This document shows, piece by piece, positions 37,770-46,029 of a DNA stretch of 64,000 nucleotides. The stretch's first letter is position 1. Each line of letters starts with the position of its first letter. This stretch comes from Sphingomonas sp. KR3-1. Its GTDB lineage: Bacteria; Pseudomonadota; Alphaproteobacteria; Sphingomonadales; Sphingomonadaceae. A model generated the notes under the pieces. The model was not told the DNA's origin. It saw only the letters and a program-made list of their open reading frames with translations, and searched no databases. The stretch lies in NCBI RefSeq assembly GCF_040049295.1, contig NZ_JBDZDQ010000002.1:124001-188000 (forward strand), given 5' to 3'. A program made the position numbers and the translations under genes.

Positions 37770-39131
37770 TCAGAGCGCGATCGACAGCGCCAGCGCGACA
37801 TATCTGGTGTCGCCGGCAGGCGGCGCATTGGCGGCGTCGCGCAGCAGCCGCGCCTTGGCGAGCCAGGCGCCGTCGAGCTCGAGCTGCAGCCGGCTCGGGA
37901 TCAGCCACCAGCGCAGCCGGCCCTCGACCTGGTGCCCGGCGAAGCTGCCCAGCGTGCCCATGGGATCGCGCACGCCGGTGGTGGAGAAGCTGTCGGCGGT
38001 GGTGGCCGACCACATCGGGCGGTAGGACAGGAAGGCGTCGATCCGCTTCGACGGCGCTGCCTCGACCCGTACTTCCGGGCTGCTGATGTTGGCACGCCCG
38101 ACCGCCGAGTAGATCGCGCCGGGGCCGAAATCGGTGCGCCGGGAGCCGTAGAGCGTGTCGAACCGGCCATAGCCGCGCGCCGGCCCGTCGCCACTGACAT
38201 AGTCATAGCCAAGCTCGACGCGCAGGCCGGCCGTGCCGGGCAGCGTATAGCCGATCTCGGCATGGACGAACCAGGCGGCGACGTCGAGCGCGGCCGCCGC
38301 GGGGCTGGTGTCGGCGCGGATGACGCCGAGCTGATAGGCGCCCTCGACCTCGTAGTCCGGCGCGCCGGGCGCCGGCGCACGGGCGATGCGCGCGTCGATC
38401 GTGTGCAGGTCGCGGTTGCGGTTGGGCTCGCCGGGGCGGTCGCGCTCGCGCAGGCGGAAATAGCCCAGCTCCAGATCGGTGCCCCGCCACTGCCAGGCGG
38501 CATGCCCGCCCCAGAGCTGCAGGTCGAAGCTCTCGCGGTCGAACGCCGCCTTGTTTTCCAGCACCGAGGGTTGGTCGTCGGGGAGGTGGACCTGGGGGAG
38601 GACGTAGAACAGGTCGAACGTGGCGCCGCCGGCCTTGATCGTCGCGAGCGCGCCGGTGAAGGCGCTGGCGGTGTTGCGATAGTCGTGCGCGGCAAGCAGC
38701 CGGCGCGCGCCGATATCGAACTTGATCCGGCCCAGCCGCAGCCTGGCGCTGCCCTTGTCGGCAAGCGGCAGGTCGAGCCCGACATAGGCCTGGACCAGCT
38801 CCAGCGCATCGACTTCATTGGCGCTCACCGCGCCGCCGGCCTTGCCCAGATAGGCACGGCTGTCGCTCAGCTCGGCGCCGACGCGGAAGCCGCCGGTGCG
38901 GTATTCGCCGTGCAGCGTGGTGCGGATGCTGAGCAGCTGGTCGTCATCGGCGATGCCGGCACGCGCCTGGCCGGCAAGCCCCTCGTAGCGTATGCGCATG
39001 CCGGCATCGATCGAGAAGGGCGGCGTCTCCGGCGCGGGCGGGGCGCCTTCGTCGGTTACCACCTGCGCCGCAACGGGGCGGGCGAGCACCATAGCGAGCA
39101 AGGCGGCAGGCGCGAGGAGCGTGGCGCGCAT
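37770..39131 (-). CDS. alginate-export-family outer-membrane porin
   Basis: 453 residues from the ATG at 39129-39131; a GTG six nt earlier (39135-39137) is also possible. A signal peptide ends near PVAAQVV. The body alternates polar and hydrophobic residues as in a beta-barrel, with landmarks FSIDAGMRIRYEG, ELSDSRAYLG, ELVQAYVGLDLPL, RLRLGRIKFDIGARRLLA, and the C-terminus RYVALALSIAL. This layout matches the alginate_exp (AlgE-like) porins. It follows the DUF3313 gene by about 15 nt and is likely cotranscribed, so the shared upstream box at 39896-39910 would control it as well. Confidence 0.75.
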   Translation of the reverse strand: MRATLLAPAALLAMVLARPVAAQVVTDEGAPPAPETPPFSIDAGMRIRYEGLAGQARAGIADDDQLLSIRTTLHGEYRTGGFRVGAELSDSRAYLGKAGGAVSANEVDALELVQAYVGLDLPLADKGSARLRLGRIKFDIGARRLLAAHDYRNTASAFTGALATIKAGGATFDLFYVLPQVHLPDDQPSVLENKAAFDRESFDLQLWGGHAAWQWRGTDLELGYFRLRERDRPGEPNRNRDLHTIDARIARAPAPGAPDYEVEGAYQLGVIRADTSPAAAALDVAAWFVHAEIGYTLPGTAGLRVELGYDYVSGDGPARGYGRFDTLYGSRRTDFGPGAIYSAVGRANISSPEVRVEAAPSKRIDAFLSYRPMWSATTADSFSTTGVRDPMGTLGSFAGHQVEGRLRWWLIPSRLQLELDGAWLAKARLLRDAANAPPAGDTRYVALALSIAL

Positions 39132-39146
39132 CGCCACCGCGCTCCG

Positions 39147-39842
39147 TCACTTCTTCAGCTTGCCGGCGGCATCGACGGGCGACAGCGTCTTGAGCTCGGC
39201 GAGGCCCTTCACGCTGGTATCGGCCCATTCGGTGAAGAGCTGCTCGAACGCGCCGGCATTGGTGGCGCGGTTGCGGATATAGGGGCCGAAGTCGCTGGTC
39301 TCCTGCCCGTCGACCGCGCGGCCGAGCAGCTGGCCGCTCAGCGAGTCCCGCGCCTCGACCACCAGCACCGCGCCGCCTGCCTCATGCGTATAGGTGCGGG
39401 TGATCCCGGGGGAGTCGGTGTCCGGCGCCTCGACATCGATGTCGAGCACCGCGGTGCTGAGCCGCAGCACATCGGCGGCAGGGGCGGTCACCACCTGATA
39501 GCCCGCCTTCTGATAGGCCTTCACGAACAGCTCGTTGAAGCCCTTCTGCGCCTCGTCGAGGATGCGGCGGGCATCCTCGTCAGTGATGTGCACCCCGGTC
39601 ACCACGTCGCTGGTGTCGCGCTGCCAGTTTTTTCGGAAGGCGACCTGGGTGGGGTCGATCATCACCTTGGTGTAGCCGCGGAAGTCGGCGCCGGGCAGCA
39701 GATAGGCGAGATCGACCTTCTTGGCCTTCACCCGCACCATCCCGTCCCAATTCTCCGGTGCCTTTTTCTGCTGCGCGAGCGCGGGGGTCGAGAGGCACAG
39801 CAAAGCCGCCGCCGTCAGGCCCGCGATGAGTTTCCTGGCCAT
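39147..39842 (-). CDS. DUF3313 family exported protein
   Basis: 231 residues from the ATG at 39840-39842, followed by a signal peptide ending STPALAQ. Landmarks are WDGMVRVKAKKVDLAYLLPGADFRGYTKVMIDPTQVAFRKNW and AVLDIDVEAPDT, typical of DUF3313, which are periplasmic or lipid-anchored envelope proteins of unknown role. No lipobox Cys is seen here. It is divergent from the SphA-like gene at 40073, and each has its own copy of the shared box. The longer upstream frame (to 40073) is not supported. Confidence 0.8.
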   Translation of the reverse strand: MARKLIAGLTAAALLCLSTPALAQQKKAPENWDGMVRVKAKKVDLAYLLPGADFRGYTKVMIDPTQVAFRKNWQRDTSDVVTGVHITDEDARRILDEAQKGFNELFVKAYQKAGYQVVTAPAADVLRLSTAVLDIDVEAPDTDSPGITRTYTHEAGGAVLVVEARDSLSGQLLGRAVDGQETSDFGPYIRNRATNAGAFEQLFTEWADTSVKGLAELKTLSPVDAAGKLKK

Positions 39843-39895
39843 GGCCGTATCCCGAGGTTGAGCGGCGAGGATGCGGGGAAGCCCCGCCCGCCACC

Positions 39896-39910
39896 ATCGG
39901 GGCAAACCCG
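39896..39910 (-). promoter_or_regulatory. shared upstream box (copy 1) for DUF3313/porin
   Basis: On the minus strand it reads CGGGTTTGCCCCGAT, ending 53 nt before the ATG. 21 nt further down is GCATCC, a possible -10. It differs at one base from the divergent copy at 40001. Confidence 0.6.
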
Positions 39911-40000
39911 CGCCCGGGCGGGGGAGCTTCCATGGCCCGCGGCCGCGGCGGGGCGCCTGGCGGGCGGACGGGGCCATCGGAATCATCCACCGGCGCCGCG

Positions 40001-40015
40001 CGGGTTTTCCCCGAT
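40001..40015 (+). promoter_or_regulatory. shared upstream box (copy 2) for SphA-like gene
   Basis: CGGGTTTTCCCCGAT, ending 57 nt before the ATG at 40073, with GCTAGG about 20 nt downstream. Confidence 0.6.
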
Positions 40016-40072
40016 TCAGGCGCGTGCGGGCGGTTGCTAGGCCCGGTGGCGACCCCAGGCAGGAGCGCCACA

Positions 40073-41050
40073 ATGACCGGAAAGCAGCAGCTTACTCTCC
40101 TGACGGCGACCGCGCTGGCAGCGCTCGCGGGCGGCGCGGCGCGGGCCGACGAGAATGGCGCGAGCGTCTATCTGCTGGGGACGGGCGGCCCGGGCACGGC
40201 GATCGCGCCGCCGCTCGAGGGCATCTATCTCGACAACACGATCTACATCTACACCGGCGGCACCAAGTCGACGCGCGACTTCAAGATCGGCGGCAACCTG
40301 GTCACCGATGTCGACATGACGCTGCCGGCGGACTTCCTCACGCTGCTGGCGGTGCCGAGCACCAACTTCCTTGGCGGCACGTTGGGGATCGGTGCCGCGC
40401 TGCCGGTCGGCGCGCCGATGATCGATGCCTCCGCGGTGGTCACCGGGCCGCTTGGCCGCGAGATCGGCATCCGCCGGCACGATGCCAACATCATCGTCGG
40501 CGATCCGCTGGCGGTTGCCTCGCTCACCTGGAAGAGCGGCAAGTTCCATGCGCAGCTGAGCGGCATGGTCAACATCCCCGTCGGCTATTACCGCGAGGGT
40601 GCGCTCGCCAGCCTGTCCTTCCACCGCTGGGCCGAGGATGTCTCGATCGGCGTGACCTATCACGACGAGGACCGCGGCTGGGACCTGAGCCACAAGGTCG
40701 GCATCACCTTCAACGGCCGGAACACCGCCACCGACTATGACTCGGGCAACGACCTGCATGTCGAGGCGTCGATCGAGAAGATCCTGTCGAAGAAATTCTC
40801 GCTCGGCGTGCTCGGCTATCATTTCGAGCAGCTGACCGGCGACAGCGGCAGCGGCGCGACCCTGGGGCCGTACAAGGGCAAGGTGAACGGCGTGGGCGGG
40901 ACAATCGCCTATAACACCGTGCTTGGCCGCGCGCCCTCGACCTTCCGGCTGAAGGTGATCCAGGAGTTCGGCGAGAAGAACCGGCCCAAGGGCACCGCCT
41001 TCATGCTCGACCTGGCGCTGCCGCTGCACATGAAGATGCCCGGGCGCTAA
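40073..41050 (+). CDS. SphA/MetA-pathway-like outer-membrane channel protein
   Basis: 325 residues from the ATG at 40073, with AGGAG 7 nt upstream; the long frame before it is not coding. A signal peptide ends GGAARADE. The sequence reads as a beta-barrel of the phenol-degradation MetA/SphA type: GGTKSTRDFKIGGNLVTDVDMTLPADFLTLLAVP near the front, FHAQLSGMVNIPVGYY, GWDLSHKVGITFN, then KKFSLGVLGYHFEQLTGDSGSGATLGPYKGKVNGVG and a barrel-like C-terminus. Members are thought to be outer-membrane channels for hydrophobic or aromatic compounds. It pairs functionally with the similar gene at 43127. It is followed by a convergent gap holding a dispersed repeat. Confidence 0.75.
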   Translation: MTGKQQLTLLTATALAALAGGAARADENGASVYLLGTGGPGTAIAPPLEGIYLDNTIYIYTGGTKSTRDFKIGGNLVTDVDMTLPADFLTLLAVPSTNFLGGTLGIGAALPVGAPMIDASAVVTGPLGREIGIRRHDANIIVGDPLAVASLTWKSGKFHAQLSGMVNIPVGYYREGALASLSFHRWAEDVSIGVTYHDEDRGWDLSHKVGITFNGRNTATDYDSGNDLHVEASIEKILSKKFSLGVLGYHFEQLTGDSGSGATLGPYKGKVNGVGGTIAYNTVLGRAPSTFRLKVIQEFGEKNRPKGTAFMLDLALPLHMKMPGR

Positions 41051-41197
41051 GGTCGGGCGTTCCTACATCGCGCGCGAGGCCGACTCGGCGAAGTCCACAA
41101 AGTTCACGCCAAGAGCGCGTTTTCGCGGCGCTTGAGTTGACACACTTCCCGCGAACGCCCCGCATCTCGCAATATCGTTGCGCGAACGCGATCCTAT

Positions 41198-41273
41198 CTT
41201 TCCAACATTGCAAAGAGCGGCCGGGTGGAGGCCCGACCGGAGGAGGGAAACAGGCGAAATCCTACATTGCAAG
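41198..41273. repeat. two copies of the AATCCWACATTGCAA dispersed repeat
   Basis: Copies at 41198-41215 and 41257-41273 in direct orientation, 58 nt apart, in the 250-nt convergent gap between the SphA-like and FGE genes. The same core occurs near 10000. I see nothing else in this gap. Confidence 0.55.
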
Positions 41274-41300
41274 ATGCACTGTCGGGACACGTCGGCGCGG

Positions 41301-42254
41301 CTAGGGCCGCAGGACGCAGCGAAAGCCGATATGCGAGGTCGAGGTGTCGACCGGATGGGCGTGGCGCGCCGCGGGACGGTAGCGCCGGCAGTAGTTGGGC
41401 GCGCAGAGATGCGATCCGCCCTTGAGCACACGCCGGGCGATCGGGATCGGTGCGCCGGGCTCGACGCTGCCGTCGCGGCTTGAGGGGTGGGTTTCGACTC
41501 CGCAGCAATTGCGGCTCTGCACGCTCGGCGTCGACCACCAGTCGGCGGTCCATTCCCAGACATTGCCGATCATGTCGACCAGGCCGTACCCGTTCGCCGG
41601 ATAGGCCCCGACCGGCGAGGTGCGCAGCCAGCCGTCCTCGAGGCTGTTGGCATGGGGGAAATTGCCCTGCCAGCTGTTCGCCATATGCGCGCCATCGACC
41701 AGGAAGCTGTCGCCCCAGGCATATTCGGCGCCGTCGAGCCCGCCGCGCGCGGCGAATTCCCATTCCGCCTCGGTGGCGAGATCGGCGCCGGCCCAGGCGG
41801 CATAGGCCTCGACATCGGCGAGCGCGACATGGACGACGGGGTGATCCTGCAGCGCCTCGATGCTGCTGTCCGGCCCGGTCGGGTGTCGCCAGTCCGCGCC
41901 GGGGACCAGCGCCCACCATTGCTCGACCGATCCGCGCGAGTCGATCGGGGCGGAGGGCAGGGTGAAGACCAGCGAGGCCGGCACCAGCATCTCGGGCAGG
42001 GCGCCGGGATAGTCCTCCGGGTCGGGGGCGATCTCGGCGACGGTGCGGTGGCCGGTAGCGGCGACGAAGCGTGCGAAGTCGCGGTTGGTGACCGGGGTGC
42101 GGTCGATCCAGAAGCCGCCGACCCGGGCGGGGCGCAGCGGACGTTCCTCGGGATAGTGGCGGTCCGACCCCATGGTGAAGCTGCCGCCGGGGATCCACAC
42201 CATGTCGCGTTCGGGCGGGCCGTCCAGGCCCGGGCGGACGAGGTGCGGCTCCAT
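41301..42254 (-). CDS. formylglycine-generating enzyme (sulfatase-modifying factor)
   Basis: 317 residues from the ATG at 42252-42254. The opening MVWIPGGSFTMGSDRHYPEERP and NVWEWTADWW are hallmarks of the FGE-sulfatase fold. The C-terminal KGGSHLCAPNYCRRYRPAAR has both catalytic, copper-binding Cys residues (C284 and C289) in the arrangement of Streptomyces FGE, so it should be a true aerobic FGE and not merely an FGE-like domain. It oxidises the Cys of a CxPxR/CxAxR motif in type I sulfatases to formylglycine. The obvious client is the arylsulfatase at 44053 (CTAGR); the sulfatase at the right edge is another. No signal peptide: it acts in the cytoplasm. The start overlaps the DUF202 stop (TGATG). 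Confidence 0.93.
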   Translation of the reverse strand: MEPHLVRPGLDGPPERDMVWIPGGSFTMGSDRHYPEERPLRPARVGGFWIDRTPVTNRDFARFVAATGHRTVAEIAPDPEDYPGALPEMLVPASLVFTLPSAPIDSRGSVEQWWALVPGADWRHPTGPDSSIEALQDHPVVHVALADVEAYAAWAGADLATEAEWEFAARGGLDGAEYAWGDSFLVDGAHMANSWQGNFPHANSLEDGWLRTSPVGAYPANGYGLVDMIGNVWEWTADWWSTPSVQSRNCCGVETHPSSRDGSVEPGAPIPIARRVLKGGSHLCAPNYCRRYRPAARHAHPVDTSTSHIGFRCVLRP

Positions 42255-42916
42255 CAGCCGAACGCCTGCACGCTGGTCAGGATGCTGAGCACCGCGAGCA
42301 CGCCGACCGCCAGCAGCAGGACCGCCACCACCAGGGTGAGCGAGACAGGATAGTCCATCTCGCCGTGGAGCAGCTGCGCCTTGACCAGTTCCTTGCGCAG
42401 GCGGCGCAGCTCGAGGGCGAACTGGATGTGGCGGGCGATGCCGCCGATCAGCAGCAGCACGCCGAGCACGATCAGCGCCAACCCGAAGTTGCGCGGTGCC
42501 GCGGCGTTGTGGATCGTGCCGGCGTCGCGGAGCTTGGCGAAGACCTGGGCCAGGGTGAAACCGAAGCCGATCAGCGACAGCGAGGTGCGGATCACCGACA
42601 TCAGCGTGCGGTCCGCGCTCATCCGGGTGCGCTGCACCGACATGCCGGTGCGTCGCATCGACAGGTCGGTTCGGTCGGTCGACAGGTGCGTGCGGTGCTC
42701 GGACAGGTCGGTCCGGTGGGTGGACAGGTCGGTCCGGTATTCCGAGAGGTCGGTGCGGTGCTCCGAAAGCCCGGTGCGGTGCCGCGACAGGCCGGTGCGG
42801 AAGTGCGAATAGGCAGTGGGCACCTGCTCGCCGCTCATGCCGCTGGTGTCGGGGATCTCGGGGACGGGGCCGGGGGAGAAGCGGTCCGGGCGCTTGGGAC
42901 CAGGCAGGTCGCTCAT
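42254..42916 (-). CDS. DUF202-domain membrane protein with 11 tandem heptads
   Basis: 220 residues from the ATG at 42914-42916 (AAGGA upstream). Residues 1-37 are Pro-rich. Residues 38-114 are eleven consecutive heptads of the form xxRTx(L/M)S (for example HRTDLSE). Residues from about 107 form the DUF202 domain: RTLMSVIRTSLSLIGFGFTLAQVF, the family signature, with membrane helices at about 112-130, 145-165 and 190-212. The last two heptads belong to the normal DUF202 motif, so the array looks like an N-terminal amplification of it. DUF202 proteins are small inner-membrane proteins of unknown function. It is coupled to FGE by TGATG, which suggests a role with the sulfatase system. Copy 3 of the shared box lies upstream. 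Confidence 0.85.
   Translation of the reverse strand: MSDLPGPKRPDRFSPGPVPEIPDTSGMSGEQVPTAYSHFRTGLSRHRTGLSEHRTDLSEYRTDLSTHRTDLSEHRTHLSTDRTDLSMRRTGMSVQRTRMSADRTLMSVIRTSLSLIGFGFTLAQVFAKLRDAGTIHNAAAPRNFGLALIVLGVLLLIGGIARHIQFALELRRLRKELVKAQLLHGEMDYPVSLTLVVAVLLLAVGVLAVLSILTSVQAFG
42575..42805 (-). repeat. eleven 21-nt tandem coding repeats
   Basis: In-frame repeats with DNA consensus near GACAGGTCGGTGCGGTGCTC on the plus strand, encoding the xxRTxLS heptads of the DUF202 protein. The central units are nearly identical, the C-terminal ones more diverged. Confidence 0.92.
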
Positions 42917-42972
42917 CGAGGGGAATCCTTTCGGCTGCCCGGGCATCTTCTCCAAGCGGGCGCCCGCCGCCC

Positions 42973-42988
42973 ATCGGGATGAACCCCG
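42973..42988 (-). promoter_or_regulatory. shared upstream box (copy 3) for DUF202-FGE
   Basis: Minus strand CGGGGTTCATCCCGAT, ending 56 nt before the ATG at 42916. Confidence 0.55.
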
Positions 42989-43055
42989 GCTTCGCGGCAA
43001 GGGCGACCCCGATGCGGCCCCCGCCGCTTTCTCGGGGAAAAGCGCGGATAGCGCT

Positions 43056-43071
43056 CGGGGTTGGGCCCGAT
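43056..43071 (+). promoter_or_regulatory. shared upstream box (copy 4) for outer-membrane channel gene
   Basis: CGGGGTTGGGCCCGAT, ending 55 nt before the ATG at 43127. It is back to back with copy 3. Confidence 0.55.
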
Positions 43072-43126
43072 GGGCGGACGGGGCGGACGGGACGAGACTT
43101 GGCGGCCATTTCCGGAGGAACCGCCG

Positions 43127-43954
43127 ATGCTCAGGTCCATGCTGTCCTTCGCCGCCCTGGCCGCGAGCCTTCCCGCTGCGGCGCAGACCGGCGTTCCGGA
43201 AGCCGCTCCGCCCGACGCGCCGCCCGCGCAGGCGGATGCGGCCTCACTTGCCGAGAAGGCGGCCAATCCGATCTCCGACCTGATCAGCGTGCCCTTCCAG
43301 AACAATTTCGACTGCTGCTTCGGGCCCGACGGTGCGGCGCGCTACACGCTCAACATCCAGCCGGTGATCCCCACGCCGCTGACCGACAGCCTGCACCTGA
43401 TCGTGCGGACCATCTTGCCGTTCATCTCCGAGGGGACCAGCGCCCCGGGCAACCTCGGCGGCACCGGGCTGGGCGACACCACGCAGAGCTTCTTCCTCAA
43501 GCCCGCGACCGGCGGCGGCCTGACCGTCGGGCTGGGCCCCGTGTTCGTCTATCCGACCGGCAATTCCGATTTCGGATCGCATAAATGGCAGGCGGGCCCG
43601 ACCGGGCTGATCCTGAAGCAGACGCCGAGCGGTTACACCATCGGCATCCTCGCCAACCATCTCTGGTCGATTGCCGGCAAGGACGACCGGCCGAACACCA
43701 GCAACACCTTCCTCCAGCCCTTCTTCAGCAAGAACTTCAAGGACACCACCAGCCTCGGGATCAACACCGAGACGATCTATGACTGGAAGCGCAGGCAGTG
43801 GACGGTGCCGGTCAACCTGACGCTGGGGCGGATCGCCAGGATCGGCAGGCAGCCCGTCCAGATCGCCGCGACCGGCAAATATTACGCCGTCAGCCCGACC
43901 GGCGGCCCGGAATGGGGAGCGCGGCTGACGCTGACTTTGCTCTTCCCCGAATGA
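43127..43954 (+). CDS. outer-membrane channel of the MetA/SphA-like transporter family
   Basis: 275 residues from the ATG at 43127, with a strong GGAGGAA 6 nt upstream. A signal peptide ends LPAAAQ. The body reads NPISDLISVPFQNNFDCCFGPDGAARYTLNIQPVIPTPLTDSLHLIVRTILPFIS, then GLGDTTQSFFLKPATGGGLTVGLGPVFVYPTGNSDFG and a barrel-like C-terminus LTLTLLFPE. These match the phenol-degradation MetA-like channels often annotated only as transporter. It is divergent from DUF202-FGE and 98 nt upstream of the arylsulfatase, so import of an organosulfate substrate is a reasonable guess. Confidence 0.75.
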   Translation: MLRSMLSFAALAASLPAAAQTGVPEAAPPDAPPAQADAASLAEKAANPISDLISVPFQNNFDCCFGPDGAARYTLNIQPVIPTPLTDSLHLIVRTILPFISEGTSAPGNLGGTGLGDTTQSFFLKPATGGGLTVGLGPVFVYPTGNSDFGSHKWQAGPTGLILKQTPSGYTIGILANHLWSIAGKDDRPNTSNTFLQPFFSKNFKDTTSLGINTETIYDWKRRQWTVPVNLTLGRIARIGRQPVQIAATGKYYAVSPTGGPEWGARLTLTLLFPE

Positions 43955-43977
43955 CCGGGAAAGTCCCTCCTGCAAGG

Positions 43978-43993
43978 CGGGGTTAGTGCCGAT
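43978..43993 (+). promoter_or_regulatory. shared upstream box (copy 5) for arylsulfatase
   Basis: CGGGGTTAGTGCCGAT, ending 59 nt before the ATG at 44053. It shows the sulfatase has its own promoter rather than depending on the channel gene. Confidence 0.5.
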
Positions 43994-44052
43994 GTCCCGG
44001 CCAGCGCGCCGGCGTCAGGGTCCGGGCCGACTTCCACCAAGGAGACTCGGTC

Positions 44053-45588
44053 ATGGCGAAGAAGCCCAATATTCTGGTGATCTGGGGCGACGACATCGGG
44101 ATCAGCAATCTGAGCTGCTACAGCCATGGCCTGATGGGGTATCAGACCCCGAACATCGATCGCCTCGCCAAGGAAGGCATGATGTTCACCGACAGCTATG
44201 GCGAGCAGAGCTGCACCGCCGGGCGCTCGAGCTTCATCACCGGACAGAGTGTGCTGCGCACCGGCCTGTCCAAGGTCGGCGCCCCCGCCGCGCCGGTGGG
44301 GATGAGCGAGAAGATCGTCACCATCGCCGCGCTGCTCAAGGAACAGGGCTATGCCACCGGCCAGTTCGGCAAGAACCATCTCGGCGACCTGAACCACATG
44401 CTGCCGACCAACCACGGCTTCGACGAGTTCTTCGGCAACCTCTACCACCTCAATGCCGAGGAGGAGCCGGAGATGTACGACTATTATCCGGACAAGGACT
44501 TCCCGGGCTTCAAGGCGAAGAACGGCCCGCGCGGCGTGGTCCATAGCTGGGCGACCGATACCGACGATGCCACCACGCATGCGCGCTGGGGCAAGGTCGG
44601 CAAGCAGAAGATCGAGGAGACCGGGCCGCTCAGCGTCGCGCGCATGCCGACGGTCGACGACGAGTTCGAGGCGGCGTCGAAGGACTTCATCAAGCGCCAG
44701 GTCGACGACGACAAGCCGTTCTTCGTCTGGGTGAACTTCACCCATATGCACATGTTCACCCATACCAAGCCCGAGAGCCTGGGCCAGGCCGGCCGCTGGC
44801 AGTCGCCCTATCACGACACGATGATCGACCATGACAGGAATGTCGGCGCGCTGCTCGACTATCTCGACGAGCTCGGCATCGCCGACGACACCTTCGTGAT
44901 GTATTCGACCGACAACGGGCCGCATCGCAACTCGTGGCCGGATGGCGGCATGACTCCGTTCCGTTCGGAGAAGAACACCAATTGGGAAGGCGCCTTCCGT
45001 ATCCCCGAGATCGTCCGCTGGCCGGGCAAGATCGCGGCCGGCAGCGTCTCGACCGAGATCGTCCAGCATCACGACTGGCTGCCGACCTTCCTGGCGATGG
45101 CCGGGGCGGCGGACGTCGTCGAGAAGCTCAAGACCGGCTACCAGGCGATCGGGCGGACCTACAGGAACCACATCGATGGCTTCAACCTGCTGCCCTATCT
45201 GACGGGCGAGGTCGACGAGGGGCCGCGCAAGATGTTCGTCTATATCAGCGACGACGGCGACATACTGGGCGTGCGCTACGACAATTGGAAGGTCGTGTTC
45301 CTCGAGCAGCGGCTGCCCGGCACGATGCAGCTCTGGGCCGAGCCCTTCGTCAAGCTGCGCCTGCCCAAGCTGTTCAACCTGCGCACCGACCCGTACGAGT
45401 TCGCCGACATCACGTCGAACAGCTATTACGAGTGGTTCCTCTACCACGCTTACATCCTCTACGGCGCCTGGGGCCTGGCGGACCAGTTCGCGGCGACGTT
45501 CAAGGATTTCCCGCCGGTCCAGAAGCCCAACACCTTCACCATCGACGATGCGGTGGCGAAGATGGCGGAGGCATCCGGCGGCGGCTGA
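44053..45588 (+). CDS. type I arylsulfatase
   Basis: 511 residues, start ATG at 44053 with AAGGAG upstream. The sulfatase core is complete: NILVIWGDDIGISNLSCY gives the metal-binding Asp pair (D13, D14), SCTAGRSSF carries the formylglycine Cys (C54) in a CxAxR motif, and MYSTDNGPHRN supplies the second metal-binding Asp/Asn. It hydrolyses sulfate esters after FGE activation. There is no signal peptide, so it acts in the cytoplasm, like several Pseudomonas-type arylsulfatases. It should be matured by the FGE 1.8 kb away. The natural substrate is unknown; the neighbouring channels suggest an imported aromatic or lipid sulfate. Confidence 0.93.
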   Translation: MAKKPNILVIWGDDIGISNLSCYSHGLMGYQTPNIDRLAKEGMMFTDSYGEQSCTAGRSSFITGQSVLRTGLSKVGAPAAPVGMSEKIVTIAALLKEQGYATGQFGKNHLGDLNHMLPTNHGFDEFFGNLYHLNAEEEPEMYDYYPDKDFPGFKAKNGPRGVVHSWATDTDDATTHARWGKVGKQKIEETGPLSVARMPTVDDEFEAASKDFIKRQVDDDKPFFVWVNFTHMHMFTHTKPESLGQAGRWQSPYHDTMIDHDRNVGALLDYLDELGIADDTFVMYSTDNGPHRNSWPDGGMTPFRSEKNTNWEGAFRIPEIVRWPGKIAAGSVSTEIVQHHDWLPTFLAMAGAADVVEKLKTGYQAIGRTYRNHIDGFNLLPYLTGEVDEGPRKMFVYISDDGDILGVRYDNWKVVFLEQRLPGTMQLWAEPFVKLRLPKLFNLRTDPYEFADITSNSYYEWFLYHAYILYGAWGLADQFAATFKDFPPVQKPNTFTIDDAVAKMAEASGGG

Positions 45589-45672
45589 GCTCCCCGAACG
45601 GGGCGGCGCAACCCCTCGCGTCGCCCCACCCCGCGAAGCTGCCCGCATCCCTGCTTTCAACGGGAGGTTGCC

Positions 45673-46029
45673 ATGACGCTTGCTCACCACATTGCCTGCT
45701 GCGTCGCCGGATCGCTGCTGGTGCCGGCCGCCGTGCTAGCGCAGAGCCAGGACGACCGGAACTCGATCACCGTCACCGCGCCGCGCCATGGCGGCAGCCC
45801 CGGCGACATGACCGATACCGTGGCGCATTCGGTCAAGGTCGATGTCTCCGACCTCGACCTGACGACCGCCGCCGGGCTGGCGGCCGCGCAGACGCGGTTC
45901 GGCGCCGCGGCCAGGAAATCCTGCGACTGGCTCGACGCGCATTACCCGGTGGTCGACAGCACTTCGGGCTGCGTGAAGGACGCAGTCGATCGCGCGATGG
46001 CGAGCGCCCGCGCGGTCGCCGGGCAATAG
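45673..46029 (+). CDS. UrcA family exported protein
   Basis: 118 residues with GGGAGG 5 nt before the ATG. A signal peptide ends AAVLAQ. SVKVDVSDLDLTTAAGLAAAQTRFGAAARKSCDW is the UrcA core, and two Cys (in KSCDW and SGCVKD) can form a disulfide. The family is known only as small periplasmic proteins of alphaproteobacteria. The acid phosphatase gene starts on the very next base, so the two are cotranscribed. Confidence 0.85.
   Translation: MTLAHHIACCVAGSLLVPAAVLAQSQDDRNSITVTAPRHGGSPGDMTDTVAHSVKVDVSDLDLTTAAGLAAAQTRFGAAARKSCDWLDAHYPVVDSTSGCVKDAVDRAMASARAVAGQ

Noticed and set aside
39932..40072. N-terminal extension of the SphA-like ORF
   Set aside because: The internal ATG at 40073 has AGGAG and a signal peptide; the extension covers the shared boxes and is not protein-like.
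42575..42805. 21-nt repeats considered as a CRISPR or regulatory iteron array
   Set aside because: No unique spacers; perfect coding periodicity inside an ORF with start site and membrane domain.
45590..45672. Possible copy of the shared box before UrcA
   Set aside because: CAACCCCTCGCG at about the right distance lacks the GGGTTT and GAT parts. Not counted.
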